Below, one piece after another: positions 46,977 through 55,836 of a stretch of 64,000 nucleotides of DNA (its first letter is position 1; each line of letters begins with the position of its first letter). The stretch is taken from assembly GCA_017516885.1 (NCBI GenBank), contig JAFXAR010000016.1, forward strand, positions 1 to 64,000. Direction: 5' to 3'. The notes below the pieces were generated by a model that did no database searches, was not told where the DNA came from, and saw only the letters and a list, made by a program, of their open reading frames with translations. The translations under genes were made by a program, and so were the position numbers. This DNA is from Bacteroidaceae bacterium. GTDB taxonomy: Bacteria; Bacteroidota; Bacteroidia; Bacteroidales; Bacteroidaceae.

Positions 46977-47684
46977 ATGAAAAAGATTGTTGTGCTTACT
47001 GGCGCTGGAATGAGCGCCGAAAGCGGAATAAGCACTTTCCGCGGCGGTAATGGGTTGTGGGATGAGTATCCTGTAGAACAGGTTGCCACCCCCGAAGGCT
47101 ATCGTGCAAATCCGGCGCTTGTGCTTGAGTTTTACAACAAGCGCCGCCGTCAGCTGTTCGATGTAGTGCCTAACCGCGGACACGAACTTGTTGCAGAACT
47201 TGAGAAGCATTTTAATGTAACTGTTATCACACAGAATGTTGATAACCTTCACGAGCGTGCCGGCTCGTCGAATATTATTCATTTGCATGGCGAACTAATG
47301 AAGGTCTGCTCTTCACGCGAACCCTATAACGAAGATTATATTAAGGTGCTCGACAAAGATAATCTTGATATAAAAATTGGCGACAAGGCTGCTGACGGTT
47401 CTCAGCTCCGCCCCTTTATTGTCTGGTTCGGGGAGGCTGTGCCAAAGATTGAGGATGCAATTAAGGCAATAGAGGGAGTTGACGCGTTTATAGTTATCGG
47501 CACATCGCTTAATGTATATCCTGCAGCCGGGCTTCTTAATTATGTGCCGCATGGCGTGCCTGTTTACCTCATCGACCCTAATGATGTTCCTGTCAGTTCA
47601 GTAATAGATGTAACGCATATACGGAAAGGAGCATCTGAAGGTATGCAATTGTTGTTGGAATTGCTGCTTTCAAAATTGAAATAA
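46977..47684 (+). CDS. Sir2 family NAD-dependent protein deacylase, zinc-less type
   Basis: A 235-residue sirtuin. The NAD-binding GAGMSAESGI is at residues 9-18, TQNVDNLH at 85-92, and the catalytic histidine is His104 in HLHGE. Tyr53 and Arg56 (FYNKRRRQL) match the Tyr-x-x-Arg signature of class III sirtuins (SIRT5/CobB), which prefer succinyl- or malonyl-lysine. The usual four zinc cysteines are missing: only Cys111 lies in that region, followed by an acidic stretch (SREPYNEDYIKVLDKDN). This variant form occurs widely in Bacteroidota. It is monocistronic or weakly read through from the SusD terminator. Confidence 0.93.
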   Translation: MKKIVVLTGAGMSAESGISTFRGGNGLWDEYPVEQVATPEGYRANPALVLEFYNKRRRQLFDVVPNRGHELVAELEKHFNVTVITQNVDNLHERAGSSNIIHLHGELMKVCSSREPYNEDYIKVLDKDNLDIKIGDKAADGSQLRPFIVWFGEAVPKIEDAIKAIEGVDAFIVIGTSLNVYPAAGLLNYVPHGVPVYLIDPNDVPVSSVIDVTHIRKGASEGMQLLLELLLSKLK

Positions 47685-47739
47685 TTACAATATTAAAATA
47701 CTTTAACACTGATTTCCTTTTAAATTAGAAAATATTACT

Positions 47740-47747
47740 TAATTTTG
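47740..47747 (+). promoter_or_regulatory. Promoter -7 element for rubredoxin, with long leader
   Basis: TAATTTTG matches TAnnTTTG perfectly; no good -33 TTTG is seen. If used, it would give a 5' untranslated leader of about 180 bases before rubredoxin, unusually long for such a small gene. Confidence 0.5.
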
Positions 47748-47874
47748 TAGTGGAGAAAGATACAGCAGCATTAGGGCTTTAATTTAAAGTGAGTTCGATA
47801 TAGCAATTGGTACTGCAATTATAGAATGACAGTTTCGCGGTTTAGTTGAGCTTATATTGAAGTCATGTTAATTT

Positions 47875-47890
47875 ATGTACAGCTGCACAT
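47875..47890. promoter_or_regulatory. 16-bp near-palindrome in the rubredoxin leader
   Basis: ATGTACAGCTGCACAT is self-complementary at 14 of 16 positions. It is 46 bases before the rubredoxin ATG and could be an operator or a leader hairpin. Regulator unknown. Confidence 0.35.
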
Positions 47891-47936
47891 GAACTTTTCC
47901 AACTGCATAATTGTTGAATATTAAAACTGAATTTAT

Positions 47937-48098
47937 ATGAAAAAGTATGTTTGTACAGTATGCCAGTGGGTTTATGACCCGGCAATTGGTGACCCTGAAC
48001 AGGGTATTGAACCTGGAGTAGCATTTGAGGATCTTCCTGCTGACTATGTTTGTCCGCTATGCGGAGTAGGCAAGGAAGAGTTTGAGGTAGAGGAGTAG
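47937..48098 (+). CDS. Rubredoxin
   Basis: A 53-residue one-iron electron carrier, too short for many gene finders. The two metal knuckles are Cys6-x2-Cys9 ([12 protein letters not shown]) and Cys39-x2-Cys42 ([11 protein letters not shown]), with the conserved [11 protein letters not shown] stretch and aromatic residues Tyr4, Tyr13 and Phe30. The start ATG gives the normal family length exactly. Rubredoxins pass electrons to oxygen- or peroxide-reducing enzymes in anaerobes. A terminator lies 104 bases downstream. Confidence 0.97.
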   Translation: MKKYVCTVCQWVYDPAIGDPEQGIEPGVAFEDLPADYVCPLCGVGKEEFEVEE

Positions 48099-48201
48099 CC
48101 TGTATAGTGCTTTTGGGACTGTTACAGTTTTTCAGCTTTCTGCCTTATCTTGCAGCAGTTCCTCCTCAAATATTTGCGTTTTGTGTTATTAAATGAGAAG
48201 C

Positions 48202-48224
48202 TGGGAGTATGATTCATACTCCCA
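48202..48224 (+). terminator. Terminator between rubredoxin and ygiQ, overlapping the ygiQ stop
   Basis: A 10-bp perfect stem (48202-48211 with 48215-48224), loop ATT, then ACTTTTTC on the plus strand, ending the rubredoxin transcript. On the minus strand its right arm encodes the last residues of the radical SAM protein and the ygiQ stop codon (48214-48216) begins in the loop. Confidence 0.85.
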
Positions 48225-50070
48225 ACTTTTTCATTAAGTCGGGGCGGTGCATGCTCCTGAGAATCCTTGAAATCTCTTTCCTTTCTTCGGGCTTGTACCA
48301 GAAGAAGAATTTTCTTTGCGAATCCTTTTCCTTCATTGAGTGTGCTGAATATACCTTCTCCCCGGTTTCAGGATTTATGCCTGTGTAGTACATTTCAGTA
48401 GCCATGGTCATTGGTGTAGGGGTAAAGTCCTGTACTTGTTCAAGGCGGAAGTTCAGCTGGCGTGTTTCCGCTGCAAGTTCGGCCATGCTTTCTAATGTGC
48501 TGCCCGGATGACTGCTTATGAAATAGGGTATAATCTGCTGGCGCAGGCTGTAGCGGCTGTTCATATTGTCGAACACTCTCTTGAACTCATGGAACAGCTT
48601 GAACGGCGGCTTGCGCATCAGCTTAAGCACGCTGTCGCTTGTGTGCTCTGGAGCAACCTTCAAGCGTCCGCTGACATGATTTTTTATCAGTTCCTCAGTG
48701 TATTCGGCAGTAGATGCATCAACCTTGCTGTCGCCGGTTTTGTGCAGCAGCATGTCGTATCTCACCCCGCTTCCTATGAAGCTCTTCTTTACTTTTGGCA
48801 TTGCATCCACCTTGCGGTATATTTCCAAGAGCGGAGAGTGGTCTATGTTGAGGTTAGGGCATATCTTTGGCTGTATGCACGATGGACGTGAGCATTTGGA
48901 GCAGAGTTCAGTATTCTTCCCCTTCATCATATACATGTTTGCCGATGGGCCTCCAAGGTCGGAAAGATAGCCTCTGAAGTCCTCCATCTCTGTTATAGCC
49001 TTTACCTCGCGCAATATGCTCTCCTGGCTTCTGTTTACAATGAATTTTCCCTGGTGCGCCGAAATAGTGCAGAATGCGCATCCCCCAAAGCAGCCTCTGT
49101 GAATGTTTACAGAGTGCTTTATCATTTCGTATGCGGGTATGTGCTTTCCCTTGTATTTTGGGTGGGGAAGGCGGGTGTAGGGCAGGTCGAAACTGTGGTC
49201 AAGCTGCTCGGTAGTCATTGTGGGGAATGGCGGGTTTACAACAACGAACCCCTCTTCTGTCTCCTGAATAATGCGCTTGGCATTCACCCTGTTCGATTCC
49301 TTTTCAATGGCCAGAAAGTTCGCGGCCTGCTTTTCCTTGCTTTTCAGGCATTCGCTGTGCGGTGCAAGCATCTTGTCGTTCTCGCTGTCAAATGCAAAAT
49401 CCTTTTTGCCGGCGAGGTAGCCGGTTTGTCTTGTGCCTTGGCTTATGCGCCTTGCCTCTTGTGCCGTAATATATTCAGCGCCGCTTGCCGAAAGGCTCTC
49501 TTTCATGGCCTTTGCCAATGATATTATAGGCTGTTCGCCCATACCGTAGACAAGCACGTCGGCCTTGCTGTCAACAAGAATGCTCTTCCTGAGGCAGTCC
49601 TGCCAGTAGTCGTAGTGGGTAAAGCGGCGCATTGAGGCCTCTATGCCACCTATGATTACCGCCGAGTCGGGGTATAGCTTTTTAAGGATTTCGGAATATA
49701 CAATGGTGGCATATTCGGGGCGCATGCTGTGCTTGCCGTTGGGCGAATATGCATCCTCGCTGCGGAATCTCTTTGCTGCAGTGTATTTGTTCACCATTGA
49801 GTCCATGCAGCCGGCTGAAATGCCGAAAAAGAGCCTTGGCCGCCCCATCTTCTTGAAGTCTCTGAGGTCGTCCTGCCAATTGGGCTGTGGAACAATTGCT
49901 ACACGCAGCCCTTCCGCCTCGAGCAAACGGCCTATGACCGCCGCTCCGAATGAGGGGTGGTCAACATAGGCATCGCCACTGAAAATGACAACGTCAAGTT
50001 CCTCCCAGCCGCGTAATTCGGCTTCCTTGCGGGTTGTGGGCAGCCAGTCAGTGATTTTTCTCTCAGCCAT
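48214..50070 (-). CDS. ygiQ: YgiQ family radical SAM protein
   Basis: A 618-residue radical SAM protein of the YgiQ (UPF0313) family. The N-terminal domain (residues about 20-200; DVVIFSGDAYVDHPSFG, IIGGIEASMRRFTHYDYW) is typical. The iron-sulfur cluster motif CxxxCxxC is CFGGCAFC near residue 330. Additional cysteine pairs (LCSKCSRPSCIQ) lie near residue 390. The reaction is unknown for the family. It is the last gene of the porW-porX-tsaE run and its start overlaps the upstream small gene by 8 bases. Confidence 0.95.
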   Translation of the reverse strand: MAERKITDWLPTTRKEAELRGWEELDVVIFSGDAYVDHPSFGAAVIGRLLEAEGLRVAIVPQPNWQDDLRDFKKMGRPRLFFGISAGCMDSMVNKYTAAKRFRSEDAYSPNGKHSMRPEYATIVYSEILKKLYPDSAVIIGGIEASMRRFTHYDYWQDCLRKSILVDSKADVLVYGMGEQPIISLAKAMKESLSASGAEYITAQEARRISQGTRQTGYLAGKKDFAFDSENDKMLAPHSECLKSKEKQAANFLAIEKESNRVNAKRIIQETEEGFVVVNPPFPTMTTEQLDHSFDLPYTRLPHPKYKGKHIPAYEMIKHSVNIHRGCFGGCAFCTISAHQGKFIVNRSQESILREVKAITEMEDFRGYLSDLGGPSANMYMMKGKNTELCSKCSRPSCIQPKICPNLNIDHSPLLEIYRKVDAMPKVKKSFIGSGVRYDMLLHKTGDSKVDASTAEYTEELIKNHVSGRLKVAPEHTSDSVLKLMRKPPFKLFHEFKRVFDNMNSRYSLRQQIIPYFISSHPGSTLESMAELAAETRQLNFRLEQVQDFTPTPMTMATEMYYTGINPETGEKVYSAHSMKEKDSQRKFFFWYKPEERKEISRILRSMHRPDLMKKLGV

Positions 50071-50398
50071 TGATTTCCTCTTCTGCCGCTTTTGCGTTTT
50101 CTGCTGCCAATTGCTCCTGCAGCCATTCGCTGTAGCACTTTATAAGGTTGTTCAGGCCGTGCGCCTTCATGTCTTCGTGATAAAGTACAAGGCACAGCTC
50201 AAGCAGGTCTTTTGACCCCATTACCTGGGAACTTATAAGCGAGCGCACTGTAAGGCGCAGCTTGTTCAATGACTCCTCGTCAATTATGCCCATGCTGTTT
50301 GCCAGCCTGTCAAGCAGTGAGTATTTCCTGATTATCTGCAATTGGATTTCGGTAACCTCAATTGTGCGTGTACCCGATGCGTTTGCGTTAATCTTCAT
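50063..50398 (-). CDS. Small conserved-looking protein, function unknown
   Basis: A 111-residue soluble, helical protein with no signal peptide or recognisable domain. Hydrophobic heptads (IIRKYSLLDRLANSMGI, LIKCYSEWLQEQLAAENAKA) suggest helix bundles and a short C-terminal coiled coil. Its stop overlaps the ygiQ start by 8 bases, so the two are coupled; a functional link to the radical SAM protein is inference. A 107-base gap separates it from tsaE, with no clear promoter. Confidence 0.7.
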   Translation of the reverse strand: MKINANASGTRTIEVTEIQLQIIRKYSLLDRLANSMGIIDEESLNKLRLTVRSLISSQVMGSKDLLELCLVLYHEDMKAHGLNNLIKCYSEWLQEQLAAENAKAAEEEING

Positions 50399-50505
50399 AT
50401 TTTGTCTCTGTTTTTTTGTCTCTGTATGGGAGTGTGTTAAATGCAGCGCTAATTTAGCAATTTATTTGGAAAAGTCCTGGACGCTGTTTGAATTTAAACT
50501 GCTTC

Positions 50506-50934
50506 TTAGCTCTCAATGATTCTTATTACGCGTCTTTTATCCTCTGCCTCCTCAATTTCAACCCTCACGGTCTCTTCGGGCAGAAGCTCCTCTACAAGTT
50601 CAGGCCACTCCATGAAGCAGTATGCGCCACTGTAGATATACTCCTCGTACCCCATATTGTATACCTCGGCAATGGACTTTATGCGGTAGAAGTCGAAATG
50701 GAATATTGTGTTCTGCTCCCTGTCCTCGTATTCGTTCACTATTGCAAATGTGGGGGAGTTTATGGTGTCTGTAACCCCCATCTCCTCGCAAAGGCTCTTT
50801 ATGAAGGTGGTTTTTCCGCTTCCCATCTTTCCGTAGAATGCGAAAATGCGTCTTCCGTTCATTTGCTCAATGAACTCCCTTGCCGCTTTGGGGTACTCTT
50901 CAAGGCTGTTAATTCTTATAGTGTATTCTTTCAT
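50506..50934 (-). CDS. tsaE: tRNA threonylcarbamoyladenosine biosynthesis ATPase TsaE
   Basis: A 142-residue TsaE/YjeE ATPase. The P-loop GKMGSGKTT is at residues 35-43; SPTFAIVNEY (about 60-70) and FHFDFYRIKS are family signatures. With TsaB and TsaD it makes t6A at position 37 of ANN-decoding tRNAs. The gene is 11 bases from porX; tsaB and tsaD are not in the window. Confidence 0.95.
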   Translation of the reverse strand: MKEYTIRINSLEEYPKAAREFIEQMNGRRIFAFYGKMGSGKTTFIKSLCEEMGVTDTINSPTFAIVNEYEDREQNTIFHFDFYRIKSIAEVYNMGYEEYIYSGAYCFMEWPELVEELLPEETVRVEIEEAEDKRRVIRIIES

Positions 50935-50945
50935 TTCTCTTGTTT

Positions 50946-52496
50946 TTAGTTGCCTTTAGGCTTCATCTTTATAAGTGGCACAAGCATCTCTTCCATTGAT
51001 ATGCCGCCATGCTGGAAGGTGTCCTTGTAGTACTGAACGTAGTAGTTGTAGTTGTTGGGGTAGGCAAAGAAACTGCTTCCGGTGGCGAATATGTAGCTTG
51101 TGCTGAGGTTTGGCGCGGGAAGGAATGCCTTTGCCGGCTCTTTTATCTCAAATACATCCTTGCTGCTGTAGTTGAGCGCCTTTCCCAATTTGTAGCGTAG
51201 GTTGGTGTTTGTGTTCTTGTCGCCAATGACCTTTGTGGGGGTGTCAACCTGTATGCTTCCGTGGTCGGTTGTTATTACAACTGTATATTTGTTCTCGGCA
51301 AGGTATCCGAATAGCTTCTTTATTGCCGAATGGCGTATCCAGGACAGTGTTATTGAACGGTATGCCGCCTCATTTGCCGCAAGTTCCCTAACCATTAGCG
51401 ATTCTGTGCGTGCATGGGACAGCATGTCTATGAAGTTTATCACGAGCACGTTTATGTCGTTCTTGGAAAGGTTGTTTATTGCCTCAATGTACTTGTCGGC
51501 GGCAGCGGAGGTAAGTACCTTGCTGTATGAGAAACTGTCCTTGCGGCGGTAGCGCGCAATCTGTGTCTCTATCAGCTGCTCTTCGTTGAGGTTCTTCCCC
51601 TCTTCCTCCTCCTCATCTACCCAAAGGTTGGGGAACATCTCCTTTATCTGCTTTGGCATCAGGCCCGAAAAGATTGCATTGCGGGCGTATTGCGTGGCTG
51701 TGGGCAGAATGCTTGTGTAGAGTTCTTCCTCAATGGCAAAGTCGCGCCCAATCTCTTCGGCAAGAACCTTCCATTGGTCGTACCTGAAGTTGTCTATTAT
51801 TATGAAGAAGACCTTTTCTCCCTTGTCAACAAGCGGGAATATGCGCTCGCGGAAGAGGTCGTTGCTCATCAGCGGGCGCTTTTCGCGGGGCGATGCCATC
51901 CAATCCATGTAATTCTTCTTGATGAAGCGTCCGAACATGTTGTTTGCGTCGTCCTTCTGCGATTTCAGCATCTCGTGCATCTGTGTATCGCCATTCTCAA
52001 GCATCAGTTCCCAGTAGACAATCTTCTTGTATGCCTCCTGCCACTCCTCAATGGTGCGTGCATCGGAAATCTGCATGGCCAGCCGGCTGAAGTTCTGCTG
52101 ATAGGCACTGTTGGTCTTTTCGGTAAGAATCTCCTTGCTGTGGATGTTCTTCTTGAGTGTCAGCAGAATCTGGTTAGGGTTTACCGGCTTAATCAGATAG
52201 TCGGCAATCTTTGAACCGATAGCCTGCTCCATAATATCCTCCTCCTCGCTCTTTGTTACCATTACAACCGGGGTGGCGGGGTGTATCTCCTTAATCTTTG
52301 CCAATGTCTCTATGCCGGTAAGTCCGGGCATGTTCTCGTCAAGCAGTATGAGGTCAAAGTTCTCCTCTTTGCAGGCCTCAATGGCATCGGGCCCGTTGGT
52401 AACCCTCTTTACCTCGTACCCTTTGTTCTGAAGAAATATAATGTGGGCGCTCAGCAGTTCTATCTCATCATCGGCCCATAAAAGCTTGTATGTCAT
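50946..52496 (-). CDS. porX: PorX-like response regulator with PglZ domain
   Basis: A 516-residue two-domain protein: an N-terminal receiver domain (residues 1-125, phosphate acceptor Asp53 in LILLDENMPG, conserved Thr in VMVTKSEEE and Lys in YLIKPVNP), a helical linker, and a C-terminal PglZ alkaline-phosphatase-like domain (residues about 220-516; FFIIIDNFRYDQW, ILPTATQYARNA, VVITTDHGSIQ) with metal ligands. PorX controls type IX secretion in Porphyromonas and Flavobacterium and has oligonucleotide phosphodiesterase activity. It follows the PorW-like gene by 2 bases. No PorY kinase or T9SS core gene is in the window. Confidence 0.94.
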   Translation of the reverse strand: MTYKLLWADDEIELLSAHIIFLQNKGYEVKRVTNGPDAIEACKEENFDLILLDENMPGLTGIETLAKIKEIHPATPVVMVTKSEEEDIMEQAIGSKIADYLIKPVNPNQILLTLKKNIHSKEILTEKTNSAYQQNFSRLAMQISDARTIEEWQEAYKKIVYWELMLENGDTQMHEMLKSQKDDANNMFGRFIKKNYMDWMASPREKRPLMSNDLFRERIFPLVDKGEKVFFIIIDNFRYDQWKVLAEEIGRDFAIEEELYTSILPTATQYARNAIFSGLMPKQIKEMFPNLWVDEEEEEGKNLNEEQLIETQIARYRRKDSFSYSKVLTSAAADKYIEAINNLSKNDINVLVINFIDMLSHARTESLMVRELAANEAAYRSITLSWIRHSAIKKLFGYLAENKYTVVITTDHGSIQVDTPTKVIGDKNTNTNLRYKLGKALNYSSKDVFEIKEPAKAFLPAPNLSTSYIFATGSSFFAYPNNYNYYVQYYKDTFQHGGISMEEMLVPLIKMKPKGN

Positions 52497-52498
52497 AA

Positions 52499-55363
52499 TT
52501 ACTGGTTCTCTTCTTTGGTTTTTTCTTTCTCTTCCTCTTCACCTTCACTTCGGCTGCTTCTGTATTCAACCTCGTCAATTGTGTATCCGTCAATCTCTAC
52601 CTCTGGTATTCCCATGAAATTCTTTTCATAAAAATCATGGTAGTCGCTGAAGGAGTAGTACATTAACAACAAATCAAGGTTGGTTTTTGATATGATAAAT
52701 GAGTTTATTCCTTCGAGCAGCCTTGCCGTTTCTCCATTCTCATACAGACGCTTGCGGTACACAAATGCCTCGTCAAAGTTCAGGAAATCCTTTACTTCGA
52801 ACAGTGTCACCTCGGCCTGTTTCTCAAAGCTCATTTCAAAATTGCGCACCATGTAGCGCGAGAAGTTGTAGCGTGCCATTTCAAACAGCAGGCGTTTCTC
52901 GTCTACGGAGTCGTTAGGATAGGCCAGTACAAAGTAGTATGGCTCGTTCCTCTCTGTGGAGAATGATGGAATGCTGTCGTTTGCCCCCTTTATTGTTCCG
53001 TCGGCCTTGCGCTCCCAAATTGATGTGGATATTCCGCTTTGCAGCAGGCGTCCCTCCTTCAGTCCGGTGGATATTGCCGTTGCTATTTTGCTTATGCTGT
53101 CGCCGGAATAGCTTGAGGTGAGGCTCGCAAGCGCTTCAAGCGCTTCGTCCTGCTTGCCGCTGTAGAGCTTTGCCATTGCGTCAATGAACATGAAGCGGGC
53201 GCGGTGGCTTCCGTTGGGGTATTTTTTTAACGCTATGCTGTTTTCTTTCTCAACTTCGCTGTATTCCTGTTTTGTGTAGTGCCCGTATGCCTTTACATAA
53301 AGCGAATCCTCTTTGTGCTTGCGCATGGCAGCGCTTTCAAAGAAGTCGGGCTGCTGAATCATTATAGTGAAGGAACTGTCGGGGAACTGCTCAATGAGCA
53401 AGTTCTTGTAGTGCTCGGCCTTCTCGGGCTCGTCCCAGCGTGAGCAGGCCACAAACAGGTTGAAATATGTGTCGGCAATCCTTTCGTATTCGGGATAGTT
53501 TTCTGCAATTCTTTCAAGATGCTTCAGGGTAAGCCTCTTGTCGTTGACCTTGTCCTTGAATCTGATTCCCGATTCAAACAGGGCCTCGCGCAGCGCTGTA
53601 TGTGCGCTGTCTTTCTGCTCATCGCTGTAGGGTATCTGTCTCAGGTAATATTCGCGTGTTGTGGGGTCGGCCGGTTCAAGCGTCTCCTCTCCGCTGTTGC
53701 CGGCAACCAGGGTGCTGTCGCCGGTTTCAAGCGCTCCCTCAAGTTCGGCATCAATGTTTGCTGTGCTGTCGGCAGGGATGGTGTCGTTTGCCGTCATCAA
53801 GGATGCTATCTCATGGCTGAAGCGCCAATAGTCCTTAAGTTCCCTGTCGCCCCATTGCTGCTTGAATGTCTTTACTCCCTGCGATACTATTTTGGGGTTG
53901 TAGAAGTACCATTGCTGCTTTTCTGTCGGGTCGCTTATGGTCATGTCGGCCTCCGTGCCGGCCTTGTCGAGCTCGCTGCCGCCACTTTCGCGCTCCATTT
54001 TCTTTTCCTCTTTTTTGCGAAGCTCTTCCTGCCGCTTTGCCTCCTCAATCAGCTCGTCTATGATAGGGTTCAGCTTTTCAGGGGGGAGAGTTGCCCAGTA
54101 GAGCAGTTCGGTTTGCTTCTCTACAACGTCGGTGTACTGCGTTAGCTCTCCAAGAACTTCGCTGCGGAATTTTGCGTCCTCGTAGCCTTCGGTATCCTCT
54201 GTAATCATGGAGACTGCCTTGCTGTAGTTTTCGTGCGCCTTGGAGAATCTTTCCCTTTCCCAGTATATCTTTGCAAGGGATAGGTGCAGCATGCCTGTGC
54301 CGTAGCCGCTTGACTCGCCTTCGGCAACGCCGGTCTCATAGGCCTTTATGGCTTCAGCGGTGTCTTTCTTGCTCATGTGTATGTTGCCTATTGCATAGTA
54401 TATCTGCGACAGGTACTCCTTGTTTTTTGGCGATTTTGCCATTCGCTTGAGCTTGCGTAGGATTTTCTTGTGGTTCTCGTCAGTGGCTGTCTCTGTCTGG
54501 CGAATGCGTGCGTTGAACTCCAGCTCGTAGGGCGGGCTCTTTGAGATTGTCTTGCCGAAGCTTTTGTACGCGGCTTTCTTGTCGCCTATTGCGCTTTGCA
54601 GCTGCCCCAGCAGATAATATTCGCGTGCCTTGTCGAGCCCGGTGGCGCTGCTGCGCTTCATGCCTGTCTGGACGTTAGGGATGGCCTCCTCTATGCGCCC
54701 CTGCTTTAGCAGGAGGTTGCCTTTTGCCTGTGCAAAGTCCTCTTTCAGCGATTCGGGGATTGTATCGCGGCTGGCTCTTTGAAGAATATCCTCGGCTTCG
54801 TATAGCCAGTCAAGTTCGGTGTAGCACTTGGCAAGGCCTATGCGTGCCTGGGCAACCACTTCGCTGTTGTTCTCGTAGAGGCGCGATATGTAGATGTATG
54901 TGCTGGCGGCTTCGGTGAAGTCGCCTTTTTGCATTTGCGAATTTGCCATCAGAAACCATGCGCGCCAAAGGAACGGATTGAACTCCTTTTGCGCGTAAAA
55001 GCGCTTCTGCTTTTGTGTCAGTTTCTTTCCTGACGGTTTCTTGGGCTTTCTTTTTATTGAGTGGTTCTTGATTGCCTTTTGTGCCTTTTCAATGGCCCGG
55101 TCGTAGTTGCTCCCTCCCAGCTTCTGTGTGTTCTTGTCGCTGATTGTGAGCAGTGGCAACTGCTCAAGATAGTTGTCCTTGTGCCCTTTGGATTGTGCCT
55201 TTAGTGCCTGGCTGTATGCTGAATTGCCGTTGTAGTAGGTGTTGTATCGGGCCGTGAATGCATGGTACATGCGCGTTGCGGATGTATTCTTCTTGCGGCT
55301 TGAACAGCTGTACAGTGACAGTGCCATTGCAAGGGCGAGTATGTAGAACAGGGATTTTTTCAC
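52499..55363 (-). CDS. porW: PorW/SprE-like TPR lipoprotein
   Basis: A 954-residue outer-membrane lipoprotein (signal ending SLYSC, Cys20) built of many TPR helix pairs, clearest in residues about 120-420 and 600-760. Length, lipoprotein signal, N-terminal YHAFTARYNTYYNGNSAYS region and adjacency to porX match PorW/SprE, a T9SS accessory protein needed for secretion and gliding in other Bacteroidota. Acidic Gln/Glu-rich insert around residues 445-490, and a highly charged C-terminus. In non-gliding gut species its job is unclear. Assignment by family pattern and synteny. Confidence 0.85.
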   Translation of the reverse strand: MKKSLFYILALAMALSLYSCSSRKKNTSATRMYHAFTARYNTYYNGNSAYSQALKAQSKGHKDNYLEQLPLLTISDKNTQKLGGSNYDRAIEKAQKAIKNHSIKRKPKKPSGKKLTQKQKRFYAQKEFNPFLWRAWFLMANSQMQKGDFTEAASTYIYISRLYENNSEVVAQARIGLAKCYTELDWLYEAEDILQRASRDTIPESLKEDFAQAKGNLLLKQGRIEEAIPNVQTGMKRSSATGLDKAREYYLLGQLQSAIGDKKAAYKSFGKTISKSPPYELEFNARIRQTETATDENHKKILRKLKRMAKSPKNKEYLSQIYYAIGNIHMSKKDTAEAIKAYETGVAEGESSGYGTGMLHLSLAKIYWERERFSKAHENYSKAVSMITEDTEGYEDAKFRSEVLGELTQYTDVVEKQTELLYWATLPPEKLNPIIDELIEEAKRQEELRKKEEKKMERESGGSELDKAGTEADMTISDPTEKQQWYFYNPKIVSQGVKTFKQQWGDRELKDYWRFSHEIASLMTANDTIPADSTANIDAELEGALETGDSTLVAGNSGEETLEPADPTTREYYLRQIPYSDEQKDSAHTALREALFESGIRFKDKVNDKRLTLKHLERIAENYPEYERIADTYFNLFVACSRWDEPEKAEHYKNLLIEQFPDSSFTIMIQQPDFFESAAMRKHKEDSLYVKAYGHYTKQEYSEVEKENSIALKKYPNGSHRARFMFIDAMAKLYSGKQDEALEALASLTSSYSGDSISKIATAISTGLKEGRLLQSGISTSIWERKADGTIKGANDSIPSFSTERNEPYYFVLAYPNDSVDEKRLLFEMARYNFSRYMVRNFEMSFEKQAEVTLFEVKDFLNFDEAFVYRKRLYENGETARLLEGINSFIISKTNLDLLLMYYSFSDYHDFYEKNFMGIPEVEIDGYTIDEVEYRSSRSEGEEEEKEKTKEENQ

Positions 55364-55458
55364 TCTTTCGGCGGTTGTTTCTCTCTTTTGGCTAATTAGG
55401 TGCGGCGTATACTGGTATTAACTGAAAAATGCCTTGTTTATTGTGCATTGTGCATCCG

Positions 55459-55836
55459 CTATTGCAGCATTAGGAGCACCTCTTCCTTTATTACAGCAGG
55501 CATCTCTATGCCACGTTCCTGCAGGCAATGCACCCATTGGTCAACTTCGCTCTCCTTCATGGTGTAGAGCACATGGCGGAACTCCTCAATGTCGGCATCG
55601 CTGTACTCCTCCTGTGCTCTCCCTTTAAAGCGGTCAAGCTCTTCGTCGTCAAAATAGAGGTTCTTGCTGTCGTACCCCTTTTCGCAGTTGGCGTGCTTGC
55701 CGCAGCATACGCCATCGCTGCTGCTATGGCCGTGATGCTCCTCTTCAACGGCATTGCCGTTTGTCCGAAACCGGCTCATTAAAAAGAATCCTATGACTAT
55801 GAAGGCCAGGATGCCTATTAGAATTGCTGTTTCCAT
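55459..55836 (-). CDS. Small membrane protein with Cys-rich segment
   Basis: A 125-residue protein with one N-terminal membrane helix (residues 4-20) and a cytoplasmic or periplasmic part containing HHGHSSSDGVCCGKHANCEK, a His/Cys cluster that could bind metal. The remaining part is acidic and helical. No family recognised. It lies upstream of porW with a 95-base gap. A perfect -7 element TAACTTTG (minus strand, 55964-55957) suggests its own promoter, and the gap to porW could allow read-through. Confidence 0.75.
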   Translation of the reverse strand: METAILIGILAFIVIGFFLMSRFRTNGNAVEEEHHGHSSSDGVCCGKHANCEKGYDSKNLYFDDEELDRFKGRAQEEYSDADIEEFRHVLYTMKESEVDQWVHCLQERGIEMPAVIKEEVLLMLQ

